Source: Pseudomonadota bacterium
GTDB lineage: Bacteria > Pseudomonadota > Gammaproteobacteria > Burkholderiales > Gallionellaceae
Length of the DNA stretch: 64,000 nucleotides
Reading direction: 5' to 3'
Assembly: GCA_021822115.1 (NCBI GenBank)
Contig: JAJZSA010000001.1
Location: 1 to 64,000, forward strand
Notes under the pieces: generated by a model
Databases searched by the model: none
What the model saw: only the letters and a program-made list of their open reading frames with translations
Told to the model about the DNA's origin: nothing
Made by a program: the position numbers and the translations under genes
Shown: piece by piece, positions 16,640 to 29,621 of the stretch
Numbering within the stretch: the first letter of the stretch is position 1
Layout: every line of letters starts with the position of its first letter

Positions 16640-19333
16640 ATGGAAAAGCCCCAAAACACCGACGATTTCGACCACATGCTGCGCCATGCGGCGCATTGCA
16701 GCCGCTACTTCGCGCGCCTGCTGGAGGCCGAACCGGACTGGCGCGCCACCCTGCAGGCCGACCACCGCAGCCCTGCGGATGCCGCACGACTGACCGCCTG
16801 GCTGGATGAACTGCCGGCGGCGGACGAAGCACAGTTGTCATGCGCCCTGCGCCAGTTGCGCAAGCGCGTGATGCTGCACCTGATCCTGCGCGACCTGAAC
16901 GGCCTGTGCGGACTGGACGAAGTGATGCACGCCATGACTGCGCTGGCGGAACTGGCCGTGCAGCGCGCGCAGAGCCTGACCATGGCCAGCCTGGTCGCCC
17001 AGTTCGGACAACCCATCGGCAGCGACAGCGGCGCCCCGCAACGACTGCTGGTGATCGGCATGGGCAAACTGGGCGGCGGCGAACTCAACGTCTCGTCCGA
17101 CATCGACCTGATCTTCGTCTACCCCGAGGAAGGCGAGACGGACGGCGCGCGCAGCTTGTCCAACCACGAGTTCTTCAGCCGCCTCGGCCGCCGCATCATC
17201 GCCCTCATCAACGACCTGACCGCTGACGGTTATGTGTTCCGCGTGGACATGCGCCTGCGCCCCTACGGCGACAGCGGCCCGCTGGTGATGGGCTTCGCTG
17301 CGCTGGAGGAATACCTGGTCGCGCAAGGCCGCGAGTGGGAGCGCTACGCCTGGATCAAGGCGCGCGTGATTTCGCCCGCGGACGACGCACGGATCGCCGA
17401 GCTGGAGAAACTGGCACAGCCGTTCGTGTTCCGCAAATACCTGGATTTCGGCGCCTTCGATTCGATGCGCAAGCTGCACGCGCAGATCCGCGCCGAGGTG
17501 GTGCGGCGCGACCGCCAGGACAACATCAAGCTCGGCGCCGGCGGCATCCGCGAGATCGAGTTCATCGCCCAGGTGTTCCAGCTGATCCGCGGCGGCCGCG
17601 ATGCGCGCCTGCGCATCAAGCCGACGCAGCGCGTGCTGCAACGATTGGCCCAGCAAGGCGAACTGCAAGCCGAGGTGGTGCAGCGCCTGGATGCCAGCTA
17701 TGTGTTCCTGCGCAACCTGGAGCACCGGCTGCAATATCTGGACGACCAGCAGACACAGATGCTGCCGGAGCAGGATGAGGCGCGCCAGATCGTGGCGACG
17801 GCCATGGGCTACGCCGATTATCCGGCGCTGCTGGCCGCGCTCGATCCCTTGCGCGAGTTCGTCAGCGCCCAGTTCGAGGCGGTGTTCGGCAACAAACAGC
17901 AGAACGCGGTCGACCCGCTCTGGCACGATGGCGCAGAGCACGATGTCTTGGCCGCACGCCTGCGCGAACTGGGCTATACCGAAGCGGATGCGCTGTCCGG
18001 CACCTTGCTGCAGATGCGCGCCAGCAACCGCTACCGGCAATTGCCGGAGATCAGTCGCCAGCGCATGGATACGCTGGTACCCAGCTTCATCCGCCAGTGC
18101 GCCGAGCAGACACAAGCGGATGCCGCCCTGCATCGCGCGCTCAACCTGCTGGAGGCCATCGCACGTCGCGCGGCCTATCTGGCGTTCCTCGCCGAATATC
18201 CGCAGGCATTGCCGCGCCTGGTGCGCATCCTCGCCGCCAGCGCCTGGGCCGGCGACTACCTGACGCAGCATCCCATCCTGCTCGACGAGCTGCTGGATAC
18301 ACGCGAGCTGTATGAAGCGCCGGACTGGCAGATGCTGGATGCGCAGCTGCACGAACAACTGGAAAGCTGCCACGGCGACACCGAACGCGAAATGGACGCC
18401 TTGCGCCAGTTCCAGCAAGTGCAAACCTTCCATCTGCTGGCCATGGACCTGCACGGCGTGCTGCCATTGGAGAAGCTGAGCGACCACCTGTCCGATCTGG
18501 CCGACCTGATCCTGCGCCACGTGCTGCGCCTGTGCTGGCGCGATCTGCGCATCAAGCATCGCGACGAGCCGCGCTTCGCGGTGATCGCCTACGGCAAGCT
18601 GGGCGGCAAGGAACTGGGCTACGCCTCCGACCTCGACCTGGTGTTCATCTACGACGACGAGCATCCCGATGCCGGGCAGATCTATGCCCGGCTGGCTCAG
18701 CGCATCAACACCCTGGTCTCCAGCCATACCGCCGCCGGCCGCCTGTACGAAGTGGACCTGCGCCTGCGTCCGAACGGCGAGAGCGGCTTGCTGGTCAGCT
18801 CGGTGGAGGCATTCGAGTCCTACCAGCGCGAGCATGCCTGGGTGTGGGAACATCAGGCGCTGACGCGCGCCCGCTTCTGTGCCGGCGATGCGGCGGTCGG
18901 CGCACGCTTCGAGGCGATACGCCATGCCATCCTGTGCCTGCCGCGCGACATCGCCAAACTGCGCCAGGAAGTGCTGACGATGCGCCAGAAGATGCATGAC
19001 GGCCACCCCAACCCCGGCCCGCAGTTCGACATCAAGCACGACAGCGGCGGCATGGTGGATATCGAATTCATGGTGCAGTTCCTGGTGCTGGCGCATGCCG
19101 CACGGCATCCCGAACTGACGGCGAACAGCGGCAACCTGGCCTTGTTGCAGACCGCCGCGACATTGGGCTTGATCGACCAGGCGAGCTGTGATGCGCTGCG
19201 CGAGCACTACCGCGAGCTGCGCCGCCTGCAACACGAATTGCGCCTGAACAACCAGACGCCGGCACGCATCGAGGCCGGACGGCTGGAGGTCGCGCCGGTG
19301 CTGGCGCTGTGGCAGACGTTGCTGGGAAGCTAG
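16640..19333 (+). CDS. glnE: Glutamine synthetase adenylyltransferase/deadenylase
   Basis: This 897-residue bifunctional enzyme adenylylates and deadenylylates glutamine synthetase in response to PII. Two nucleotidyltransferase domains are visible. The first has GMGKLGGGELN (140-150) with DID at 154-156. The second, near 650-670, has AYGKLGGKELGYASDLDLVF. Each is followed by its helical domain. Length and motifs are normal for the family. The gene is transcribed alone and converges with the adenylate cyclase gene. Confidence 0.97.
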   Translation: MEKPQNTDDFDHMLRHAAHCSRYFARLLEAEPDWRATLQADHRSPADAARLTAWLDELPAADEAQLSCALRQLRKRVMLHLILRDLNGLCGLDEVMHAMTALAELAVQRAQSLTMASLVAQFGQPIGSDSGAPQRLLVIGMGKLGGGELNVSSDIDLIFVYPEEGETDGARSLSNHEFFSRLGRRIIALINDLTADGYVFRVDMRLRPYGDSGPLVMGFAALEEYLVAQGREWERYAWIKARVISPADDARIAELEKLAQPFVFRKYLDFGAFDSMRKLHAQIRAEVVRRDRQDNIKLGAGGIREIEFIAQVFQLIRGGRDARLRIKPTQRVLQRLAQQGELQAEVVQRLDASYVFLRNLEHRLQYLDDQQTQMLPEQDEARQIVATAMGYADYPALLAALDPLREFVSAQFEAVFGNKQQNAVDPLWHDGAEHDVLAARLRELGYTEADALSGTLLQMRASNRYRQLPEISRQRMDTLVPSFIRQCAEQTQADAALHRALNLLEAIARRAAYLAFLAEYPQALPRLVRILAASAWAGDYLTQHPILLDELLDTRELYEAPDWQMLDAQLHEQLESCHGDTEREMDALRQFQQVQTFHLLAMDLHGVLPLEKLSDHLSDLADLILRHVLRLCWRDLRIKHRDEPRFAVIAYGKLGGKELGYASDLDLVFIYDDEHPDAGQIYARLAQRINTLVSSHTAAGRLYEVDLRLRPNGESGLLVSSVEAFESYQREHAWVWEHQALTRARFCAGDAAVGARFEAIRHAILCLPRDIAKLRQEVLTMRQKMHDGHPNPGPQFDIKHDSGGMVDIEFMVQFLVLAHAARHPELTANSGNLALLQTAATLGLIDQASCDALREHYRELRRLQHELRLNNQTPARIEAGRLEVAPVLALWQTLLGS

Positions 19334-19348
19334 CGGAGCGCCCCGGAA

Positions 19349-20662
19349 TCAGGCGACGGCAGGATCGCCGCCGGATACCGGCAACTGGTAGACGTTGCTC
19401 TTGCCGGTGTCGGACATCGAATCCACACGTCCGACCAGACGATACGAGGTCATCTCGCCCTTGCCCTTGACGTTGAGCACGTTGGGCGGCTCGAACAGGT
19501 AATCATGGCGCAGGCGGTTGTAGGTCGCACGGTCGGTCAGGATGTGGCCGGAGGTCGCATCATCGGTGAGACGGCTGGCGATGTTCACCGTATCGCCCCA
19601 CAGGTCATAGATGAAGCGTTTGGTACCGATCACGCCGGCCACCACCGGACCGGTAGCGATACCGATATGCACGCTGAGATTGCGCTTCACCGCCAGCGGA
19701 TGATGGTTGATGAATTCGTTCATCTCGATCGCCATGTTCACCACATCTGCGGCATAGTCCGGCCGCTCGCGCGACAGGCCGCCCACCACCATGTAGGCAT
19801 CGCCTATGGTCTTGATCTTCTCCAGACCGTATTTCTCGGACAGCTCGTCGAAACCGGAGAACACGGTGTTGAGCAGGCTGACCATCTGTTCCGGCGACAT
19901 CTGCTCGGTCAGCTGCGTGAAATTCACCAGATCGGCGAACATCACCGTCACATCGGCATAGCCATCGGCGATCAGTCCCTCGTTGCTCTTCAGGCGCTCG
20001 GCGATGTTGGATGGCAATACGTTGAACAGCACACGCTCGGACTTCTTCTGCTCTTCCGCCAGCAAGGCGTGCTGTTTGTCCAGTTGCGCCTTGATCTTCT
20101 CGGTCTCGATCACGAAATAACGCACCAGGAAATAGAGGATGGACGACATCGCCACGAAGTTCAGCGCAAAGAACACGCCGATGGTGTCGAGCGGGATGCC
20201 GGCCTGGCTGCCTCCCAGGTAATAGTCGAAGAAACCGGACAGCGCGGTCAGCACGACGTAGGCGATGAACCAGGGGATGGATTCCTTCCAGCCGGACACC
20301 ACCAGTGCCCCGATGGGTGCGAGCAGCGCCCACAGGGCGACGCCGCTGGAGGTGATGGAGCTGCCGATGCTCCATTGCATGATAAAGGGGGCGAACAGGA
20401 ACAGGTTCAGTTGCACGAAGCGCAGCACCGCGAAGTTGCGCGTCTTCATGTAATGGATCAGGGAGGCCACCGAGATCACCTGATAGGTGAGCGGAACATT
20501 GCTGGAGAAGTTCAATCCCATCATCCAGTAGAGCCCCAGCCAGAACATGACGGCAAAGGTCATGAAAGATGCCGCGAAGATGAGCAGACTCTTGCGCAGC
20601 TTGTCTTCTTGCGTGTCCAGCATTCCCGGCTTGATGTCCTGCGCGCTGATATGACCAGCCAT
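19349..20662 (-). CDS. Membrane-bound class III adenylate cyclase
   Basis: This 437-residue protein has about six N-terminal membrane helices (residues 25-195), a short coiled segment and a C-terminal cyclase domain. Metal-binding Asp residues are in [12 protein letters not shown] and [12 protein letters not shown]. The Lys of EKIKTIGD and the Asp of [14 protein letters not shown] occupy the adenine-recognition positions, which points to ATP rather than GTP. The Asn and Arg of NIASR are the transition-state residues. The product would be cAMP and the stimulus sensed by the membrane part is unknown. ATG 20662 is preferred over a TTG four codons upstream. Confidence 0.9.
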   Translation of the reverse strand: MAGHISAQDIKPGMLDTQEDKLRKSLLIFAASFMTFAVMFWLGLYWMMGLNFSSNVPLTYQVISVASLIHYMKTRNFAVLRFVQLNLFLFAPFIMQWSIGSSITSSGVALWALLAPIGALVVSGWKESIPWFIAYVVLTALSGFFDYYLGGSQAGIPLDTIGVFFALNFVAMSSILYFLVRYFVIETEKIKAQLDKQHALLAEEQKKSERVLFNVLPSNIAERLKSNEGLIADGYADVTVMFADLVNFTQLTEQMSPEQMVSLLNTVFSGFDELSEKYGLEKIKTIGDAYMVVGGLSRERPDYAADVVNMAIEMNEFINHHPLAVKRNLSVHIGIATGPVVAGVIGTKRFIYDLWGDTVNIASRLTDDATSGHILTDRATYNRLRHDYLFEPPNVLNVKGKGEMTSYRLVGRVDSMSDTGKSNVYQLPVSGGDPAVA

Positions 20663-20750
20663 ATGCCCCCCCAAGGCTTCCGATCGGCTTCCGCCAACGA
20701 TATTACCCGAAGGCGCGACAAAGGGATATCGCCCTTATCGCCGAACACAG

Positions 20751-20779
20751 TTCAATAACGCCCCGGAACAGGCTAGAAT
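20751..20779 (+). promoter_or_regulatory. Sigma-70-type promoter for ilvE
   Basis: TTCAAT (20751-20756) and TAGAAT (20774-20779) are separated by exactly 17 bases. They lie 42 bases before the ilvE ATG. Confidence 0.5.
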
Positions 20780-20820
20780 CGCCACCCCGATCATCAACCC
20801 TAGTTCTCAAGGAAATCACC

Positions 20821-21741
20821 ATGTCCATGTCTGACCGCGACGGCTTCATCTGGCACGACGGCAAGCTCGTGCCCTGGCGCGAAGCCACCACCCATGTGCT
20901 CACCCATACCCTGCACTACGGCATGGGCGTGTTCGAGGGCGTGCGCGCGTACAAGACGACCAAGGGCACCGCGATCTTCCGTCTGGAAGAACATACCGAG
21001 CGCCTGTTCAATTCGGCGCGTATCTTCCAGATGAAGATGCCTTGGGACAAGGCCACGCTGATGGAAGCGCAAAAGGAAGTGGTGCGTGCCAACAAGCTGG
21101 AATCCTGCTACATCCGCCCCATCGTGTTCTACGGCTCCGAAGCGATGGGCATCGCCGCCAAGACCCTGTCCACCCATGTCGCCGTGGCCGCCTGGCCGTG
21201 GGGCGCCTATCTGGGCGAAGAAGGCATGACCAAGGGCATCCGTGTGAAGACCTCCAGCTTCACCCGCCATCACGTCAACGTGAACATGTGCCGTGCGAAG
21301 TCGGTCTCCACCTACACCAACTCCATCCTGTCGCATCAGGAAGCCGCGCATGACGGTTATGACGAAGCCTTGCTGCTGGATGTGGATGGCTACGTGGCCG
21401 AAGGTTCCGGCGAGAACATCTTCATCGTCAAGAAGGGCAAGCTGTACACGCCCGACCTGACCTCCTGCCTGGAAGGCATCACGCGCGACTCCATCATCAC
21501 CCTGGCCAAGGACCTGGGGCTGGAGATCATCGAGAAACGCATCACGCGCGACGAAGTGTACTGCGCCGAGGAGGCCTTCTTCACCGGCACCGCCGCCGAA
21601 GTGACGCCGATCCGCGAACTGGACAACCGCGCCATCGGCAGCGGTGTGCGCGGCCCGATCACAGCCAAGCTGCAAGCCGCCTTCTTCGACATCGTGGGCG
21701 GCAAGAACGACAAGTACGCCCACTGGCTGGCGCACGTATAA
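20821..21741 (+). CDS. ilvE: Branched-chain amino acid aminotransferase
   Basis: This 306-residue fold-type IV PLP enzyme makes the last transamination for Val, Leu and Ile. K160 in [14 protein letters not shown] is the PLP lysine. Also present are [28 protein letters not shown] and [14 protein letters not shown]. The first ATG at 20821 has AAGGAA at good spacing. It is followed 20 bases on by the zinc-finger gene. Confidence 0.97.
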   Translation: MSMSDRDGFIWHDGKLVPWREATTHVLTHTLHYGMGVFEGVRAYKTTKGTAIFRLEEHTERLFNSARIFQMKMPWDKATLMEAQKEVVRANKLESCYIRPIVFYGSEAMGIAAKTLSTHVAVAAWPWGAYLGEEGMTKGIRVKTSSFTRHHVNVNMCRAKSVSTYTNSILSHQEAAHDGYDEALLLDVDGYVAEGSGENIFIVKKGKLYTPDLTSCLEGITRDSIITLAKDLGLEIIEKRITRDEVYCAEEAFFTGTAAEVTPIRELDNRAIGSGVRGPITAKLQAAFFDIVGGKNDKYAHWLAHV

Positions 21742-21761
21742 ACAGTCCGAAGGGGGAAAGC

Positions 21762-21956
21762 ATGTCCAACGACAACCAGCGTTATGTCGAAGTCACGGCG
21801 GATGCCTTGCCGCTGTTCTGTCCGACGCCTGCGATGACCTTGTGGAGCGGCCACCCGCGCGTGGCCATCCCGGTGGAGAAGACCGGCGAAGCGGTCTGCC
21901 CGTATTGCGGCACGCATTACCGCTTCAAGGGCGAACGCCCCGCCGGTCACCACTGA
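21762..21956 (+). CDS. CHCC zinc-finger small protein
   Basis: This 64-residue protein matches the zf-CHCC family (similar to the NDUFS6/13-kDa complex I subunit). Ligands are C20, H31, C46 and C49, in FCPTPAMTLWSGHPRVA and VCPYCGTHYRF. In betaproteobacteria it is typically found next to ilvE and waaF, as here. A complex I or zinc-storage role is only suggested by homology. AGGGGGAAAG precedes the ATG. Confidence 0.88.
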   Translation: MSNDNQRYVEVTADALPLFCPTPAMTLWSGHPRVAIPVEKTGEAVCPYCGTHYRFKGERPAGHH

Positions 21957-21983
21957 CGCGGACCGCTCCTGCTCCCGCATACC

Positions 21984-22994
21984 ATGCAACGCATACTCGT
22001 CGTCGCGCCGAGTTGGGTCGGTGACTGCGTCCTGATGCAGCCCATGCTGCGACGCTTGCACCAGCGCCATCCCGGCGTGCGCATCGACGTGCTGGCGCCG
22101 CCGTGGACCGAGAAGCTGCTGCGCCAGATGCCGGAAGTCGGCGACATCGTCGTCAATCCTTTCCCGCATGGCGCCTTGCAACTCGGGGCGCGCCGCGCGC
22201 TGGGCCAGCAGTTGCGCGAAGGCGACTACGACCAGGCCATCATCCTGCCCAATTCGCTCAAGTCGGCACTGGCGCCATGGTTCGCCGACATCCCGTTGCG
22301 TACCGGCTTCGTGGGCGAGATGCGCTACGGCCTGCTCACCGACGCACGCAAGCTGGACAAGAAGGCGCTGCCGCTGATGGTGGAACGCTTCGCCGCGTTG
22401 GCAGAAGACGCCGACACGCCGCTGCCGCGCCCGGTGCCTGCGCCGACCTTGCAGGCCAGCGAGGCGCAGCGCCAAGCCACCCTGCGCAGATTCGGCCTGA
22501 CTCAGGCGCAGCCGGTGGCCGTGTTCTGCCCCGGTGCGGAATACGGTCCGGCCAAACGCTGGCCGGCGCACTACTACGCCGAACTGGCGCAGGATCTGCG
22601 CACGCGCGGCTACGATGTATGGCTGATCGGCTCCCCCAAGGACAAGGAGGTCGCCGACAAGATCGTCGCGCTGGGCAACGGCCCCTGCCGCAACCTGTGC
22701 GGCGAGACCGACCTGGCCGACGCCATCGCCCTGCTCGCCTGCGCCGACCTGGTGGTGAGCAACGATTCCGGCTTGATGCACATCGCTGCGGCGCTGGATC
22801 GTCCGCTGCTTGCCATCTTCGGCTCCAGCAGCCCGCAGTTCACGCCGCCGCTGTCGGCGCAAGCGCAGGTGCTCAAGCTCGACCTGCCATGCAGCCCGTG
22901 CTTCAAGCGCGAATGTCCGCTCGGCCATTTCAACTGCATGCTCAAACTGACCCCCAAGGAAGTCGCCCGCCATCTCCCTATCCGCGGCGCATGA
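21984..22994 (+). CDS. waaF: ADP-heptose:LPS heptosyltransferase II
   Basis: This 336-residue GT9-family enzyme adds the second L-glycero-D-manno-heptose to the LPS inner core at the cytoplasmic face. It shows VAPSWVGDCVLMQPMLRRL at the N-terminus, CPGAEYGPAKRWP and KDKEVADKI in the donor domain, CGETDLADAIALLACADLVV with VSNDSGLMHIAAAL, and IFGSSSP. The stop overlaps the ATG of the next gene (ATGA). Confidence 0.95.
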   Translation: MQRILVVAPSWVGDCVLMQPMLRRLHQRHPGVRIDVLAPPWTEKLLRQMPEVGDIVVNPFPHGALQLGARRALGQQLREGDYDQAIILPNSLKSALAPWFADIPLRTGFVGEMRYGLLTDARKLDKKALPLMVERFAALAEDADTPLPRPVPAPTLQASEAQRQATLRRFGLTQAQPVAVFCPGAEYGPAKRWPAHYYAELAQDLRTRGYDVWLIGSPKDKEVADKIVALGNGPCRNLCGETDLADAIALLACADLVVSNDSGLMHIAAALDRPLLAIFGSSSPQFTPPLSAQAQVLKLDLPCSPCFKRECPLGHFNCMLKLTPKEVARHLPIRGA

Positions 22995-24367
22995 ACAAGG
23001 TCCCTGCCTCGCTCTTCAAGGCTTACGACATCCGCGGCATCGTCGGCCAGACGCTGAACGCGGAGATCGTCGAACAGATCGGTCATGCCATCGGCTCGGA
23101 AGCAATAAACCGGCAACAGCACAGCATCGTTCTCGGCCGCGATGGCCGTCTGTCCAGCCCCGAGCTGGCGGCTGCCCTGGCGCGCGGCATACAGCAGAGC
23201 GGCATGGCCGTCATCGACCTCGGCCGCGTGACCACGCCGATGGCTTATTTCGCCGCCTTCCATCTCAACACCCGTTGCGCGGCGATGCTCACCGGCAGCC
23301 ACAATCCTCCCGACTACAACGGCCTGAAGATGGTGCTGGCCGGCGAGACTCTGTCCGGTGCGGCCATCCAGCGCCTGCGCACCCGCATCGAGCACGGCGA
23401 ACTGACACACGGCACCGGCAACTACCGGCGACACGACATCAGCGCCGACTACTTGACGCGCATCGTCGGCGACATCCGGCTGGCGCGCCCGCTGCGCGTC
23501 ACCGTCGATTGCGGTAACGGCGTCGCCGGCGATTTCGCCGCCAGGCTGTTCCGCGCCCTCGGCTGCGAAGTCACGGAATTGTATTGCGAGGTCGACGGCC
23601 GCTTCCCTCACCATCACCCCGATCCGGCGGAACCGCACAACCTGCAAGACCTGATCGCCATGGTGCGCGACAACGGCAGCGAAATCGGCTTGGCCTTCGA
23701 TGGCGATGCCGATCGGCTGGGCGTGGTCACCCAGGATGGACACATCATCTATCCCGACCGCCAACTGATGCTGTTCGCTGCCGACCTGCTCACACGCCAT
23801 CCGGGAGCCGAAGTGATCTTCGATGTGAAGTGCACGCGCAAACTGTTCCCGTGGATACGCGCACACGGCGGGCATCCGTCCTTATGGAAGACCGGCCACT
23901 CGCTGATGAAAGCCAGGATGCAAGAGACCGGCGCCCTGCTCGGCGGCGAGATGACCGGCCACATCTTCTTCAAGGAACGCTGGTACGGCTTTGACGACGG
24001 GCTGTATGCCGGCGCACGCCTGCTGGAGATCCTGAGCCACGCAAGCGACCCGAGCGCCGTGCTGAACGCATTGCCGGACGCGCTCAGCACGTCCGAGCTG
24101 CATATCGCCACCGCCGAAGGCGAGAACCATGCATTGATCAGCCGCCTGCAACGCGAGGCGCACTTCAGTGCGGCACAGGACATCGTCACCATCGATGGTC
24201 TGCGCGTGGAATATGCGGATGGTTTCGGCCTGATGCGCGCCTCCAACACCACGCCGGCCATCGTGTTGCGTTTCGAAGCGGACGATGCCGCCGCGCTCGC
24301 GCGCATACAGGAAGACTTCAGGAAGGTACTGCTGGACGCAGCGCCAGAGCTGGCACTGCCGTTCTGA
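22991..24367 (+). CDS. Phosphomannomutase/phosphoglucomutase (AlgC-type)
   Basis: This 458-residue alpha-D-phosphohexomutase interconverts hexose 6- and 1-phosphates for LPS and exopolysaccharide sugars. Motifs are KAYDIRGIVG at the start, the phosphoserine loop TGSHNPPDYNG (near 100), metal site DGDADRLG, sugar loop GGEMTGHIFF and the phosphate-binding RASNTTPAIVLRF. It is coupled to waaF by an ATGA overlap. It converges with the receiver gene, with a single base between the two stops. Confidence 0.95.
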   Translation: MNKVPASLFKAYDIRGIVGQTLNAEIVEQIGHAIGSEAINRQQHSIVLGRDGRLSSPELAAALARGIQQSGMAVIDLGRVTTPMAYFAAFHLNTRCAAMLTGSHNPPDYNGLKMVLAGETLSGAAIQRLRTRIEHGELTHGTGNYRRHDISADYLTRIVGDIRLARPLRVTVDCGNGVAGDFAARLFRALGCEVTELYCEVDGRFPHHHPDPAEPHNLQDLIAMVRDNGSEIGLAFDGDADRLGVVTQDGHIIYPDRQLMLFAADLLTRHPGAEVIFDVKCTRKLFPWIRAHGGHPSLWKTGHSLMKARMQETGALLGGEMTGHIFFKERWYGFDDGLYAGARLLEILSHASDPSAVLNALPDALSTSELHIATAEGENHALISRLQREAHFSAAQDIVTIDGLRVEYADGFGLMRASNTTPAIVLRFEADDAAALARIQEDFRKVLLDAAPELALPF

Positions 24368-24368
24368 G

Positions 24369-24827
24369 TCAGGAGGGGATGGTCTGGTGCAGGGTCTTGC
24401 CGAGGCCGCCTTCTTCCAGCCAACCCATGTCGATCAGGTCACGCATCAGCTGACCGAACTCGCCCAGGTTCTCCGGCTTGCGCACGAAACTGTTGGCGCC
24501 CACCTGATAGGCCAGCACCACATCGGACGGCTCATGCACCTCGGAATAGACCACGATGGGCACATGCGCCAGACGCTGGTCCATGCGCAGGGTACGCAGC
24601 ACGGCGAGGCCGATGAGTTTGGGCAGCTTGAGGTCGATCAGGATCAGGCGCGGCACCGGATGCCCATGCGCGGTCTCGGCCGACAACCAGTCCAGCGCCG
24701 CGACACTATCCGGCACCACCGCCAGATGCAGCCCGCCAGGACAAGTCGCCACGGCCTGCTGCACCAGCAGGATCGCGGATTCCTCATCTTCCACCAGCAA
24801 GATCGTGTCGCCTGCCTGCTTCAACAT
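24369..24827 (-). CDS. Stand-alone response-regulator receiver protein
   Basis: This 152-residue REC-only protein has D14 (LLVEDEES), phospho-acceptor D65 (LIDLKLP), S95 (VVYSE) and K117 (VRKPENL). No output domain follows. Such proteins often pass phosphate in relays or act by protein binding. No kinase gene is adjacent, so its partner is unknown. The start at 24827 is set by GAGGGAGAACCG before ATG. The frame upstream lacks a ribosome-binding site. Confidence 0.9.
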   Translation of the reverse strand: MLKQAGDTILLVEDEESAILLVQQAVATCPGGLHLAVVPDSVAALDWLSAETAHGHPVPRLILIDLKLPKLIGLAVLRTLRMDQRLAHVPIVVYSEVHEPSDVVLAYQVGANSFVRKPENLGEFGQLMRDLIDMGWLEEGGLGKTLHQTIPS

Positions 24828-24860
24828 CGGTTCTCCCTCGTACGCGGAACGCACTCGACC

Positions 24861-27482
<2,622 letters not shown>

Positions 27483-27577
27483 CTGGTCACCGATAGGCGC
27501 GAACGTTCAATAAACACGCCGCCACAAGGGCGGCTTCTCGGCGCGAATCATACCATTTGGCAGCGTCTGCGGCGTGG

Positions 27578-28031
27578 CTATCCGTCGTAGCCGCCGCCCT
27601 CGTCCGGCGGGCTTTTCAGTACCTTGAGTATGGTCTCCATGGCAAAACCACGGGATTGCAGGAAACGCGCCTGGCGTGCCCGCTCCTTCTGGTCCTGCGC
27701 GGAATAGCCGAACTTGCGGGACCAGACCTCGCGCGCCGCATCCAGTTCGGATGCCTTCAGTTGCGGCAAGGCTTCGGCGATCAGGTCTTCGGCGATCCCC
27801 TTCTGGCGCAGCTCATGCGCGATACGCTGGCTGCCGTAACGGCTGCGTCGCTGAGTGACCATCTGCTCCGCAGCTCGGGTATCGGACAACCAGTTGCGCC
27901 GTGCCAGGTCGTCCAGCACGGCTTCGACATCCTCGCCCTCCTGCACATGCGGCAACAGTTTGCTGCGCAGCTCGGCCCGGCTGTGTTCGCGCCGCGCCAG
28001 ATAGCGCATGGCGCGCACACGCAGGCTGACC

Positions 28032-28051
<20 letters not shown>
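27578..28051 (-). CDS. recX: Regulatory protein RecX
   Basis: This 157-residue helical repeat protein caps and limits RecA filaments. It shows [32 protein letters not shown] and [16 protein letters not shown], the three-helix repeats of the family. It overlaps the end of recA by 20 bases, so translation is coupled. The acidic/Gly C-terminal end [10 protein letters not shown] is unremarkable. Confidence 0.95.
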
Positions 28052-29054
<1,003 letters not shown>

Positions 29055-29114
29055 CGTTCGATCTCCTTGGAAAAATTCGGAGCGGATTGTTGCACAACGT
29101 TTTGCCGTTGTACA

Positions 29115-29126
29115 GAACGTTCGTTC
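29115..29126. promoter_or_regulatory. GAAC-N4-GTTC element upstream of recA
   Basis: GAACGTTCGTTC lies 61-72 bases before the recA start. The form GAAC-N4-GTTC equals the Gram-positive LexA (Cheo) box. A CTGTAC half-site of the usual proteobacterial type overlaps at the edge (29110-29115) without a matching half. It may be an SOS operator or chance. Confidence 0.3.
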
Positions 29127-29129
29127 TTT

Positions 29130-29621
29130 TTATGCCAGAAGGGTGCTCTGCCCCAGCAGATCGAGGAGGCCGCGCAAGGCGGTGCGCACCGACTGGGCGC
29201 GCACCTCGTCGCGATTGCCCTGGAACAAGTGACGCGCCACGACGACATTGCCATTGTCCTGCGCCCAGGCGAACCACACGGTGCCGACCGGCTTCTCCGG
29301 CGTACCGCCGCCGGGACCGGCGATGCCGCTCACCGCCAGCGACACCTGCGCCGCGCCGTTGCGCAAGGCGCCCAGCGCCATCTCGCGCACCACCGCTTCC
29401 GACACGGCGCCATAGGCGATCAGCGATGCCTCGGTGACGCCCAGCATCTGCTGCTTGGCGAGATTGGAATAGGTCACGAAACCGCGATCGAACCAGGCCG
29501 AACTGCCCGCAATGGCGGTGACCGCCTGCGCCACGCCGCCGCCGGTGCAGGATTCCGCCGTCGCCAGCATGTAGCCGTGCGCCTTCAGCGCCCCGCCTAC
29601 GCGCGCTGCCAACACATCCAT
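29130..29621 (-). CDS. pncC: Nicotinamide-nucleotide amidase (CinA C-terminal domain)
   Basis: This single-domain protein of 163 residues converts NMN to nicotinate mononucleotide in the pyridine-nucleotide cycle. Signature segments are LATAESCTGGGVAQAVTAI with the catalytic Ser, VTYSNLAKQQMLGV, and AVSGIAGPGGGTPEKPVGTVWF. The N-terminal CinA domain is absent, as is usual for this class. The ATG at 29621 overlaps the metZ stop (TGATG), so the two are coupled. Confidence 0.93.
   Translation of the reverse strand: MDVLAARVGGALKAHGYMLATAESCTGGGVAQAVTAIAGSSAWFDRGFVTYSNLAKQQMLGVTEASLIAYGAVSEAVVREMALGALRNGAAQVSLAVSGIAGPGGGTPEKPVGTVWFAWAQDNGNVVVARHLFQGNRDEVRAQSVRTALRGLLDLLGQSTLLA

Noticed and set aside
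14349..16793. 814-residue frame antisense to yhdP
   Set aside because: It has Gln/His/Ala-rich shadow composition with no start signal or family match, while the yhdP frame is clearly coding.
12687..16841. Extended YhdP start at 16841
   Set aside because: The extra 103 residues are low-complexity and overlap glnE and its upstream region. The ATG at 16532 gives the expected membrane anchor at the N-terminus.
29055..29129. Classical CTGT-N8-ACAG LexA box upstream of recA
   Set aside because: Only one half (CTGTAC on the minus strand) is present, with no properly spaced partner.
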